DNA from: Bacteroidales bacterium
GTDB lineage: Bacteria > Bacteroidota > Bacteroidia > Bacteroidales > JAGOPY01
Length of the DNA: 15,379 nucleotides
Direction of reading: 5' to 3'
NCBI GenBank assembly: GCA_030638325.1
Contig: DAOWEV010000090.1
Coordinates: 1-15,379, forward strand
The notes below the pieces were generated by a model. The model did no database searches and was not told where the DNA came from. It saw nothing but the letters and a program-made list of their open reading frames with translations. This document shows positions 7,032-14,198 of this stretch, in pieces. Numbering within the stretch: the stretch's first letter is position 1; each line of letters opens with the position of its first letter. The position numbers and the translations under genes were made by a program.

Positions 7032-8032
7032 GAGTAGCTATTAATGGATTTGGCAGGATAGGAAGGTCTGTGTTCAGGATACTGAACGACCGTGAAGATA
7101 TCGATGTGGTTGCCATCAACGACCTGTTCGATAATGACGTACTGGTATATTTACTGAAATATGATACTGTGATGCCCACTTTTGCTGAAGGGGTCTATGT
7201 GAAAGATGATTACCTGATCACTCCGAATGAAAATGTAAAGATGTTGGAGCAACGGGACGTTTCCAAACTCCCCTGGAAGGAGATGGATATTGACGTGGTG
7301 GTGGAAGCTACCGGAATATTCAGGACAAGAGAAACATTGGAGCCCCACTTGCAGGCCGGGGCTAAAAGGGTGATCCTGACCGTTCCTGCAAAAGATGAAA
7401 TCGATTTTACCCTTGTCATCGGTGTGAATGAAGACGGCCTGAAACCCGAACATAAGATCGTTTCAAATGCCAGTTGTACAACCAACTGCCTGGCGCCAAT
7501 GGCCAAGATATTGCATGATAACTTCGGCATTGTGGAAGGTCTTATGACCACCACGCATGCCTATACCAATGACCAGCGGTTAGCCGATGTGCCGCATAAG
7601 GACTGGAGAAGGGGACGTGCCGCCGCCGAAAATATTATTCCAACTACCACGGGAGCGGCAAAAGCAGTCGGAGAGGTGATCCCTGCACTGAAAGGGAAAC
7701 TCGACGGAATGGCATGCCGGGTGCCGGTGCCTGACGGATCGGTTGTGGACCTCGTTGTGGAACTTGAAAAGGACGTTACCGTTAATGAGGTAAATAAGGT
7801 GATCCTGGAAGCATCCCGGACCGAAAGAATGAAAAACGTTCTGCTATATTCTGAAAATAAGTTTGTCTCCTCCGATATTGTCGGAAACCCTTATTCTTCC
7901 ATCTATGATGTTGAATATACACGGCTAGTCGGAAAACGTATCCTGAAGACACTCAACTGGTACGATAATGAATGGGGCTACTCTAACCGGGTAGTGGATC
8001 TTATCTCGTTGTTTATGAAATTTGAGAGTTGA
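7028..8032 (+). CDS. gapA: Type I glyceraldehyde-3-phosphate dehydrogenase (NAD-dependent)
   Basis: The 334-residue product has the normal GAPDH length. It catalyses phosphorylating oxidation of glyceraldehyde-3-phosphate to 1,3-bisphosphoglycerate in glycolysis, and the reverse in gluconeogenesis, in the cytoplasm as a tetramer. Visible landmarks are NGFGRIGR (residues 6-13), Asp32 (NDL), which favours NAD, Cys150 in NASCTTNCLAP, His177 in TTTHAY, the RRGRAAAENIIPTTTGAA S-loop region, Arg231 in CRVPVPDGS, and WYDNEWGYSNRV near the C-terminus. All catalytic residues are intact, unlike the overlapping upstream paralogue. The start ATG (7028) overlaps the preceding stop as ATGA, implying translational coupling. 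The stop codon falls inside a GAGAGTT heptad array, so the last residues (Glu-Ser) are repeat-encoded. Confidence 0.97.
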   Translation: MRVAINGFGRIGRSVFRILNDREDIDVVAINDLFDNDVLVYLLKYDTVMPTFAEGVYVKDDYLITPNENVKMLEQRDVSKLPWKEMDIDVVVEATGIFRTRETLEPHLQAGAKRVILTVPAKDEIDFTLVIGVNEDGLKPEHKIVSNASCTTNCLAPMAKILHDNFGIVEGLMTTTHAYTNDQRLADVPHKDWRRGRAAAENIIPTTTGAAKAVGEVIPALKGKLDGMACRVPVPDGSVVDLVVELEKDVTVNEVNKVILEASRTERMKNVLLYSENKFVSSDIVGNPYSSIYDVEYTRLVGKRILKTLNWYDNEWGYSNRVVDLISLFMKFES

Positions 8033-8067
8033 GAGTTGGATCTGAGAGTTGAGAGCTGAGAGTTGAG
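8024..8067. repeat. Heptanucleotide array (GAGAGTT/GAGAGCT)
   Basis: Copies of GAGAGTT occur at 8024, 8031, 8044 and 8058, with a GAGAGCT variant at 8051 and a 6-base interruption (GGATCT) at 8038-8043. The array starts inside the GAPDH coding sequence and supplies its TGA stop at 8030-8032. Confidence 0.88.
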
Positions 8068-8184
8068 ATGGACAGCAAGCAATTACCATCTCTTCACGCT
8101 ACACGTCTCACGGCACTGATTAGGCTCTTATAAAGTCAAGCTTACTAACATGTTGTTCAAATTCAATTCCCGCATAGCGGTTTC

Positions 8185-8230
8185 AATTCCTAATTCCTAA
8201 TTCCTAATTCCTAATTCCTAATTCCTAATT
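8185..8230. repeat. Heptanucleotide array (AATTCCT)x6
   Basis: Six exact tandem AATTCCT copies (8185-8226) plus a partial AATT. It lies in the 243-bp gap between the convergent GAPDH gene and the large secreted-protein gene. The rest of that gap (8068-8184, 8231-8275) shows no gene and no clear terminator hairpin. Confidence 0.95.
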
Positions 8231-8275
8231 GATTTAGTTACTATTGAAATATTGAGGCATTATTAACAGGTCAGG

Positions 8276-10885
8276 TCATCTAAGCAGTGTGATCGATCCC
8301 TGCAGTGTTCTTTTGCGCGGGCCGTGGAGGGTGATCTCGTAAACATCGCAGATATAAAAATAGGTTCCGGGGCTGCAAAATGAATTATTGTTCATGTTCC
8401 TGCCGTCCCAGTTGATTTCCGGATCTTCCGTTTCAAAAACTATCTTGCCCCAGCGGTTGAAGATATTGATATAGATTCGTTCTACTGATGTATATGGTTT
8501 TGGCCGGAAGAAATCGTTATAGCCGTCATCATTAGGCGTGAACACGTTCGGGAGCTCATATTGTGAGCAAACCGTATCACTGACACAATACATATTTGAA
8601 AACGCACTTTGATTGCCTGTCGAATCAATAGCGGTCACTGCATAACAACCTACAATATTGCCATGGTTAAAGTGATCATATGTAGTATCGTTGGGATTGT
8701 TAACGGAATCTAACAAAGTCAGGTCAAGTGATTCCTGGGGTGAAAAATAGATATAATATCCTGCCACATCGTCTGCACAATAGTGGTTCGGGTTGGTCCA
8801 GTTCAACATGTTCAAGACCGTGGAACAATTGGTGTAAACATACAACTCCGGCGCACAGGGAGGTTTATTATCATGAGGGGTACCGCAGGCAAATTGGGAA
8901 TAATTGATAATAGGATCCACGAAACCGGGCGCGCTATAACCGCCAACACTTTTGATATAGTAACAATATTGCTTCTTATTCTCCAACAAGGTATCATCAT
9001 ACATCGTTTCCGGAGTAAATCCAACGGAGTCATAGGTGTTATTATCCGGCAACTTCCTGTAGACAACATAATAGTCATTTTTCCAGGGCACATTTAGATC
9101 CCATGCCAGTTGAAGGGTTTCATCAGTTGAGGAAATATGTAAAAATATGGAAGATCCGATCTGACTGGGGCCTACCGGGCCGAAAGTCAGGCTCTCAAGC
9201 CATACTTTGTAACTGTATGGGAACGCGCTATTGTTAAGGTCAACGCCGTTGTCTATAAATAAGGTATCGTTCAACCCGTCTTTGGTGGCAATCAGGTCGA
9301 AACTACCGCTTCCCAGTCCCTCGTTTCTGTAAAGCTTATACTGGTAAGGCCCTGGTACCTGGATAGTGTCAAGCTCCGTGGGCTTACCCCAGGCCACATA
9401 AACCCTGCCTGCAAACAGATCGGTGCTGTCATTGCTAACATTGGTAATGACAGGGACATCTCTTTTTAACGCTGCACAAGCTTCCAGACTGGCATAACTT
9501 TCAGCGCCATCCTGAAAAAATGCTGTCACCATATAACAGTAATCAATGCCCGGGACAAGCCCATTGCCATTGTTGTCGTCCATTAAAGTTGTATTGGAAA
9601 TGCCATCATTTTCAGCTATCTGAACATATCCCGTATAAGCAGGCACGCCCGTTTCACAATGTCCGTGAACAAAGCCATAGTAGCCATTCCGGCGGTATAT
9701 CTTGTATCCCACGGCCTTGTCACAGGCCACTTCATCCCAGCTCAGGTGGATTGCATTGCCTATGGCTTCAGCCTGCAGGTTTTCAGGGGCAGGGCTGATC
9801 ACTTTAATAAATACCGTTTTGAAACTAACGAGGTGGACCGGGAACCCATTGTCTTCAGCCTTGAAAAATACAGTGTATGGCTGTTGCTGAACATGGCTGC
9901 ATAAAGTTGACCAGCAGAAAGTTGTTTGCACTGTATCCGGGCCAACCGCAGGGTCGGGGTCGAGATATGCCGGGCTTTCCAAAACTTCAAATGGCCCGCC
10001 GGTGGCAGTAATCTCAACACTGGTACCATCCGGATCCCACGCCAGGACATCGAACTCCAGGGTAGTGCCCACTTCTACACAGGTATCACTAATGGTTTGA
10101 ATAACAGGAGGAACGCTGCTGCAGGCGATGATCTCGATCTGCATATCCCTGGTCATGGTTCCGACTTTCATCCCGTAACGCCACTCTTCTATCAGGATCG
10201 CAATGTTGTATTCACCTTGTATGATGGGTGTATCCCAAATGACATCTCCCGTCACCGGATTGATGGTGAAGCTATTACTGGTCAGCGGATAAACATAGCC
10301 CGGAATATCGATCCCACCGGCAGTTTTGCAATGGACGAGCTTATAAGACAGACTGTCGCCATCAACATCGTAAGCACCCGGGTTGTGAATATAGAGAGCC
10401 CCAACACACCCGACATCAACCGGTGGATTCAGCAACACGGGGGAATTGTTGAACCCCAGGAAAGGGTTTATGATCAACTCCGTCTGAACATACATAGGGA
10501 CATTTACTGAGTTGGGAATGTTTACAACCCCGTAATTCCTGTTGGGGTCTTCCATGTACAACATATAGCTTCCCTGTGAGCTGTATGTATGACGGTTAGT
10601 ATTGGCGCCCATGGAAGGCTTGTATTCATATTTATTCAGGCTGATATTATCAGGCAAATTTATTTTTGTGGTACGCAACAGAACGCTCGATGAGCCGTCG
10701 CCCCAGTGAATAGTAAGCTCAGGCCTGTCTGCCGGACTGGGAGTATAAACATAGGTGATAATGCTGACTTCATAAGTAAGCCCTTCAATATGCTTATACA
10801 TGATCTCGGCAGCCCGTTGGTGAGTGCCCAAAACAACACCGGTGATTAATAAAAACCCGGTGATCAGCGGTATGATCCTTTTCAC
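8276..10885 (-). CDS. Secreted multidomain protein with gliding-motility/type IX secretion C-terminal domain
   Basis: The product is 869 residues. Residues 1-20 (MKRIIPLITGFLLITGVVLG) are a signal peptide. Residues ~21-160 start with a segment THQRAAEIMYKHIEGLTYEV that resembles the N-terminus of many 'gliding motility-associated' surface proteins. Residues ~165-250 and ~258-365 look like Ig/cadherin-type domains (DVDGDSLSYKL with FTINPVTGDVIWDTP; EVGTTLEFDVLAWDPDGTSV). Four fibronectin-III-like units follow at ~366-475, 476-580, 582-670 and 676-770, with repeated Y(K/Y)(I/L)YR strands. Residues 776-869 are a CHU_C/type B sorting domain: LPNVFTPNDDGYNDFF, INIFNRWGKIVFET, NWDGR and SPGTYFYIC. 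It is expected to cross the inner membrane by Sec and the outer membrane by the type IX system and stay on the surface. There is no catalytic domain, so an adhesive or structural role is inferred. It is transcribed alone. Confidence 0.88.
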   Translation of the reverse strand: MKRIIPLITGFLLITGVVLGTHQRAAEIMYKHIEGLTYEVSIITYVYTPSPADRPELTIHWGDGSSSVLLRTTKINLPDNISLNKYEYKPSMGANTNRHTYSSQGSYMLYMEDPNRNYGVVNIPNSVNVPMYVQTELIINPFLGFNNSPVLLNPPVDVGCVGALYIHNPGAYDVDGDSLSYKLVHCKTAGGIDIPGYVYPLTSNSFTINPVTGDVIWDTPIIQGEYNIAILIEEWRYGMKVGTMTRDMQIEIIACSSVPPVIQTISDTCVEVGTTLEFDVLAWDPDGTSVEITATGGPFEVLESPAYLDPDPAVGPDTVQTTFCWSTLCSHVQQQPYTVFFKAEDNGFPVHLVSFKTVFIKVISPAPENLQAEAIGNAIHLSWDEVACDKAVGYKIYRRNGYYGFVHGHCETGVPAYTGYVQIAENDGISNTTLMDDNNGNGLVPGIDYCYMVTAFFQDGAESYASLEACAALKRDVPVITNVSNDSTDLFAGRVYVAWGKPTELDTIQVPGPYQYKLYRNEGLGSGSFDLIATKDGLNDTLFIDNGVDLNNSAFPYSYKVWLESLTFGPVGPSQIGSSIFLHISSTDETLQLAWDLNVPWKNDYYVVYRKLPDNNTYDSVGFTPETMYDDTLLENKKQYCYYIKSVGGYSAPGFVDPIINYSQFACGTPHDNKPPCAPELYVYTNCSTVLNMLNWTNPNHYCADDVAGYYIYFSPQESLDLTLLDSVNNPNDTTYDHFNHGNIVGCYAVTAIDSTGNQSAFSNMYCVSDTVCSQYELPNVFTPNDDGYNDFFRPKPYTSVERIYINIFNRWGKIVFETEDPEINWDGRNMNNNSFCSPGTYFYICDVYEITLHGPRKRTLQGSITLLR

Positions 10886-10911
10886 AGTGAGTATCGATAC
10901 AAAAGTTAAGC

Positions 10912-10919
10912 CAAAATTA
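10912..10919 (-). promoter_or_regulatory. Bacteroidota-type -7 element for the secreted-protein gene
   Basis: The minus strand reads TAATTTTG, an exact TAnnTTTG match 26 bases before the ATG at 10885. No -33 box was recognised. Confidence 0.5.
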
Positions 10920-11068
10920 GTAAATAAATGATTACAGATAGTGCAAGACTTATGCTATTACCCCGTAAAACTTTGTTTTTCTAACAAGTTTTTATTTCGA
11001 AACCTGTTTTGTTGGGCAATGGTGCTGGCATTGATTAACCACGCCTTTGTCGTGGCAGGCTGATTTGA

Positions 11069-11090
11069 GATTAACGATTAACGATTTCAG
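11069..11090 (+). repeat. GTTAATC-heptad repeat, second copy of the 5803-5876 element (opposite orientation)
   Basis: GATTAACGATTAACGATT followed by TCAG and a T-rich run is nearly the same as the minus strand of 5830-5859. Its arms are also complementary to the array at 11226-11269. For example, the 15 bases at 11065-11079 pair perfectly with 11226-11240, so a long-range stem of about 150 bp loop is possible. Confidence 0.85.
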
Positions 11091-11122
11091 AATTTTTTTC
11101 CTGCTATCGTTACCTTCAATCT

Positions 11123-11140
11123 ATCCCGAAGCATCGGGAT
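11123..11140. repeat. Short palindromic element ATCCCGA-AGCA-TCGGGAT
   Basis: A perfect 7-bp stem with a 4-base loop. It resembles in design the CCCGAAAGCTTTCGGG palindromes at 336-351 and 2014-2031. There is no T-run, and its position upstream of rel does not fit a terminator. Confidence 0.7.
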
Positions 11141-11225
11141 TAATCATTTTCTTTTCTAAGCTAAAGTCAATCAACCAGTCTTCAAGTTCATTTTTTTCAT
11201 AATGTTAATTAAACCATCAATCTAA

Positions 11226-11269
11226 AATCGTTAATCTCAAATCGTTAATCGTTAATCGTTAATCGATTT
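11226..11269. repeat. Heptanucleotide array, GTTAATC type, upstream of rel
   Basis: The motif ATCGTTA/GTTAATC recurs, first as AATCGTTAATCTCA and then as three to four contiguous heptads from 11240 to about 11265. It ends about 45 bp before the rel -7 element. Confidence 0.9.
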
Positions 11270-11311
11270 ACATTCTTCAAGCTAAATCGTAGAGCGTATC
11301 ATCTGATTTTG

Positions 11312-11319
11312 TAACTTTG
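11312..11319 (+). promoter_or_regulatory. Bacteroidota-type -7 element for rel
   Basis: TAACTTTG fits TAnnTTTG and is 28 bases before the ATG at 11348. No -33 box was recognised. Confidence 0.5.
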
Positions 11320-11347
11320 TTTCGGAAAATTCCCAATCGGCATTTTA

Positions 11348-13585
11348 ATGTATACCATAGATCAGGAAACGGAAAAAAAAGAGATCTTAAAAAGGTACCG
11401 GAACCTTTTGCGGGTATGGTATACACGGAAAGAGCCTAAGGATAAAAAGCTGGTCCGTAAAGCCTTTAACCTCGCTGTGGATGCCCATAAAGACATGCGG
11501 CGCCTTTCAGGTGAGCCGTACATATTTCATCCTCTTGAAGTTGCCACCATTGCCGCAGGAGAGATCGGGCTTGGCACTACATCTATAGTAAGCGCCCTGT
11601 TGCATGATGTTGTAGAAGACACTGATTATACACTTGATGATATCAGGGTCAGGTTTGGCGATAAGGTTGCAATAATTATAGACGGGCTTACCAAGATTCA
11701 GGAATTATTCGATCTCTCTACAACTTCTCCCCAGGCGGAAAATTTCAGAAAAATACTGCTGACTTTGTCAGATGACTTGCGGGTGATACTCATAAAACTC
11801 GCCGACCGCCTGCACAATATGCGGACATTGGATGCAATGCGTGGAGACAAACAATTGAAAATTGCTTCCGAAACCCTTTACCTCTATGCTCCTTTAGCTC
11901 ATCGGCTTGGATTATACAGCATTAAAAGCGAGCTGGAAGACCTGGCCCTGAAATATACTGAGCCGGATATCTTTAATTCCATTCTCAACAAGCTTGCTGA
12001 AAGCAAGCCTGCCCGCATACGCTTCATCAATAAATTCATTTCCCCTATTAAGAAGGAGATGAACTCTAAAGAGATGAACTTCAATATCCTGGCCAGGGAA
12101 AAAAACATTTATTCCATCTGGCAGAAAATGAAGAGCAAAGATATCCCCCTTGAGGAGGTATATGACCTTTTTGCCATCAGGGTTATCGTTGACGTGCCAT
12201 TGGAACAGGAAAAAGCCGAATGCTGGCGAGCCTATTCCATCATTACTGATTTTTACCGTCCTAACCAGGACCGGTTGCGCGACTGGATATCTATTCCAAA
12301 ATCCAATGGTTACGAAGCCTTGCATACCACCGTCATGAGCAATGCCGGAAGATGGGTTGAAGTCCAGATCAGGTCCAGGCGTATGGATGAAATCGCTGAG
12401 AAAGGCTATGCCGCACACTGGAAGTATAAAATTAATGATGATCCGGAATCCGGCCTGGAAGAATGGCTGGATAAAATACGGGAAATGCTCAAAACCAATG
12501 AAGAAAACGCACTCGATTTCCTGTCTGACTTTGAGCTGAACCTTTTCACCAAAGAAATATTTGTTTTTACCCCAAAAGGAAACCTGAAAACCCTGCCAAA
12601 AGGTTCCACAACACTGGATTTTGCATATAGTATCCATTCCGATGTCGGCAATACCAGTATTGGTGCCAAAGTTAACCATGCATTGGTACCGCTGGAATAT
12701 AAATTAAAAAGCGGTGATCAGGTGGATATCCTTACATCCAATGTACAAAACCCACAGGAGGAATGGCTGAAGTTTGTTGTTACCGCAAAAGCCAAATCAA
12801 ATATTAAAATAGCAGTTAACAACCGGAAAAAGCAACTTTTTGAGGAAGGCAAGGATGTGCTGGAAAAGTATTTTGCCCAATTCAACCTTGAGATCAACCA
12901 GACAACCATCAACAAATTCCTCGAATTTCATAAGATAAATTCCCTGATTGACCTGTATTACCTGGTTGCCAACCATGAAATAGGCCTGAATGAAGTAAAA
13001 GAATTCAGTCAGAACGTGGGAAGTAAAAGTATTCTAAGGTATATCAGCAGGCCATTTTCAAAGTCTAAACAGGAAGAAGAGAATAAAAGCCTCTCCAAAA
13101 CTATAGTGGAGAAGTTGAAAGACAAACCGGAATCATTGCTCCTCGGAGATGACATCAGTGATATTAATTATACGCTTGCCCAATGCTGTCAACCCATTCC
13201 AGGGGATGATGTATTAGGTTTTATTTCAAAGTATGATGATATTGAGATTCACCGGACCAATTGTCCGAATGCCATAAAACTTATGTCTCGGTACGGTAAC
13301 CGGATCGTTAAAGTGAAATGGAAGTATAAGGAGGCAGTGGGTTTTCTCACAGGGATCAGAATCAAAGGCATCGATAAAAAAGGTGTGATCAGTAAGATCA
13401 CAGAAATTATTTCTGATAAACATAATATCAGTATAAGATCTTTTCACATGGATACCCACGAGGGCATCACTGAAGGAACTGTAATGATCTATGTCCATGA
13501 TACCATAAGCTTGAATAAGCTAATCTTACACCTTAAAAGGATCAAAGAGGTGATAAAAGTGAATCGCATTGACAGAATGGATTGA
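11348..13585 (+). CDS. rel: Bifunctional (p)ppGpp synthetase/hydrolase (Rel/SpoT family)
   Basis: The 745-residue product is full length for long RelA/SpoT homologues. The HD hydrolase domain (~40-200) keeps HPLEVA and HDVVEDT (86-92), so hydrolysis of (p)ppGpp is expected. The synthetase domain (~240-360) keeps IYSIWQKM, RLRDWISIPKSNGYEALHTT (309-328) and EVQIR (338-342). The charged RLRD tetrad fits the R-x-(K/R)-D class typical of bifunctional enzymes rather than the ExDD of synthetase-only RelA. A TGS domain follows (~404-464), then a helical region, the conserved-cysteine segment AQCCQPIPGDDVLGF (611-625) and a C-terminal ACT domain (~666-740). It sets (p)ppGpp levels in response to starvation, sensed at the ribosome through the C-terminal half. 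It is probably the main Rel enzyme, since many Bacteroidota carry one long homologue plus small synthetases, but the rest of the genome is not visible. Confidence 0.96.
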   Translation: MYTIDQETEKKEILKRYRNLLRVWYTRKEPKDKKLVRKAFNLAVDAHKDMRRLSGEPYIFHPLEVATIAAGEIGLGTTSIVSALLHDVVEDTDYTLDDIRVRFGDKVAIIIDGLTKIQELFDLSTTSPQAENFRKILLTLSDDLRVILIKLADRLHNMRTLDAMRGDKQLKIASETLYLYAPLAHRLGLYSIKSELEDLALKYTEPDIFNSILNKLAESKPARIRFINKFISPIKKEMNSKEMNFNILAREKNIYSIWQKMKSKDIPLEEVYDLFAIRVIVDVPLEQEKAECWRAYSIITDFYRPNQDRLRDWISIPKSNGYEALHTTVMSNAGRWVEVQIRSRRMDEIAEKGYAAHWKYKINDDPESGLEEWLDKIREMLKTNEENALDFLSDFELNLFTKEIFVFTPKGNLKTLPKGSTTLDFAYSIHSDVGNTSIGAKVNHALVPLEYKLKSGDQVDILTSNVQNPQEEWLKFVVTAKAKSNIKIAVNNRKKQLFEEGKDVLEKYFAQFNLEINQTTINKFLEFHKINSLIDLYYLVANHEIGLNEVKEFSQNVGSKSILRYISRPFSKSKQEEENKSLSKTIVEKLKDKPESLLLGDDISDINYTLAQCCQPIPGDDVLGFISKYDDIEIHRTNCPNAIKLMSRYGNRIVKVKWKYKEAVGFLTGIRIKGIDKKGVISKITEIISDKHNISIRSFHMDTHEGITEGTVMIYVHDTISLNKLILHLKRIKEVIKVNRIDRMD

Positions 13586-13588
13586 TCT

Positions 13589-13609
13589 GATTATCTGACT
13601 GTTATAATC
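13589..13609 (+). terminator. Weak hairpin after rel, possible terminator
   Basis: GATTAT (13589-13594) pairs with ATAATC (13604-13609) four bases past the rel stop, followed by a moderately T-rich stretch. The stem is short and AT-rich, so this is only a candidate. The rest of 13586-13713 is very AT-rich, with an AAT trinucleotide run near 13660-13675. Confidence 0.25.
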
Positions 13610-13681
13610 ATATTTCTTCGATTGTTTGAAAAATATTCAATTTATTTTTATTTAAACCAAATAATAATAATAATTTTTCAC

Positions 13682-13689
13682 TAATTTTA
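13682..13689 (+). promoter_or_regulatory. Possible -7 element for the Fur-like gene
   Basis: TAATTTTA differs from TAnnTTTG only at the last base and lies 24 bases before the ATG at 13714. It would drive the Fur-like gene and probably purA. Confidence 0.3.
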
Positions 13690-13713
13690 TTGCGAAATTT
13701 AAAACAGCTTTCG

Positions 13714-14187
13714 ATGAAAGAGAAAGATGCAAACCAGAGTTTTGAAACTGTTAAAAGAATTTTTACTGAATATCTTGAGGAAAAAGGGAATCGCAAGACA
13801 CCGGAACGATATACCATCCTCAAGGAAATATATGCTACGGAAGGGCATTTTGATATTGAGACCCTTTATATTCGTATGAAGAATAATAAGTACCGGGTAA
13901 GCCGGGCTACTTTATACAATACCATTGAGCTGCTTCTTAACTGCAGTTTGGTAACCAAGCATCAGTTTGGTAATAATTGTGCACAGTTTGAAAGATCTCA
14001 TAAATTCAAGGAACACGATCATTTCATTTGCGTGGATTCCGGAACCGTGATGGAATTTGCTGATCCACGTCTTACTGAGATCCAAAAGTTTGTTGAGAAA
14101 ACCTTTAATGTCAAAGTCACCCATCATTCATTGACTTTTTACGGCCATTGTAAGGATGATGAGAAATCAGATGTTTCTAATAATTAG
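13714..14187 (+). CDS. Fur-family transcriptional regulator with incomplete structural-zinc cysteines
   Basis: The 157-residue product starts at ATG 13714; the frame also has a TTG at 13690, but MKEKDANQSFETVKRIF gives the usual Fur N-terminus. The winged-helix DNA-binding domain (~10-90) includes RKTPERYTILKEIY and the recognition helix VSRATLYNTIELLL. The dimerisation/metal domain (~92-147) has HDHFIC (101-106) and ends HHSLTFYGHC. Fur proteins usually bind structural zinc through two CxxC pairs. Here the first reads CVDS (Cys106, Ser109) and the second is CKDD after GHC, so the second cysteine of each is missing. The histidine-rich regulatory site looks largely intact. It could regulate iron, zinc or peroxide responses (Fur/Zur/PerR are not separable by eye). 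It is followed 11 bp later by purA, suggesting co-transcription. Confidence 0.88.
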   Translation: MKEKDANQSFETVKRIFTEYLEEKGNRKTPERYTILKEIYATEGHFDIETLYIRMKNNKYRVSRATLYNTIELLLNCSLVTKHQFGNNCAQFERSHKFKEHDHFICVDSGTVMEFADPRLTEIQKFVEKTFNVKVTHHSLTFYGHCKDDEKSDVSNN

Positions 14188-14198
14188 ACCAAACCGAA

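Larger units (their letters stand above)
10886..11347. other. 462-bp divergent intergenic region (secreted-protein gene / rel)
   Basis: No convincing gene. It contains a -7 element for each flanking gene and a GTTAATC-type repeat at 11069-11090. There is a hairpin ATCCCGA-AGCA-TCGGGAT at 11123-11140 and a longer GTTAATC array at 11226-11269. A minor 5-bp stem (CCACG...CGTGG) sits near 11039-11055. Most of the gap is repeat-derived. Confidence 0.75.

Noticed and set aside
8185..8230. Possible CRISPR-like array
   Set aside because: The units are 7-bp direct tandem copies without spacers, and no cas genes are nearby.
9926..10510. 194-codon open frame on the + strand opposite the secreted-protein gene
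   Set aside because: Antisense shadow of a clear multidomain coding sequence, with no upstream promoter or motif.
10886..11347. Small RNA or tRNA gene in the long intergenic gap before rel
   Set aside because: No cloverleaf, T-loop or other RNA family signature was seen; the structure present is accounted for by repeats and short palindromes.
11912..12679. 255-codon open frame on the - strand opposite rel
   Set aside because: It lies wholly within the conserved synthetase/TGS region of rel and has no motif of its own.
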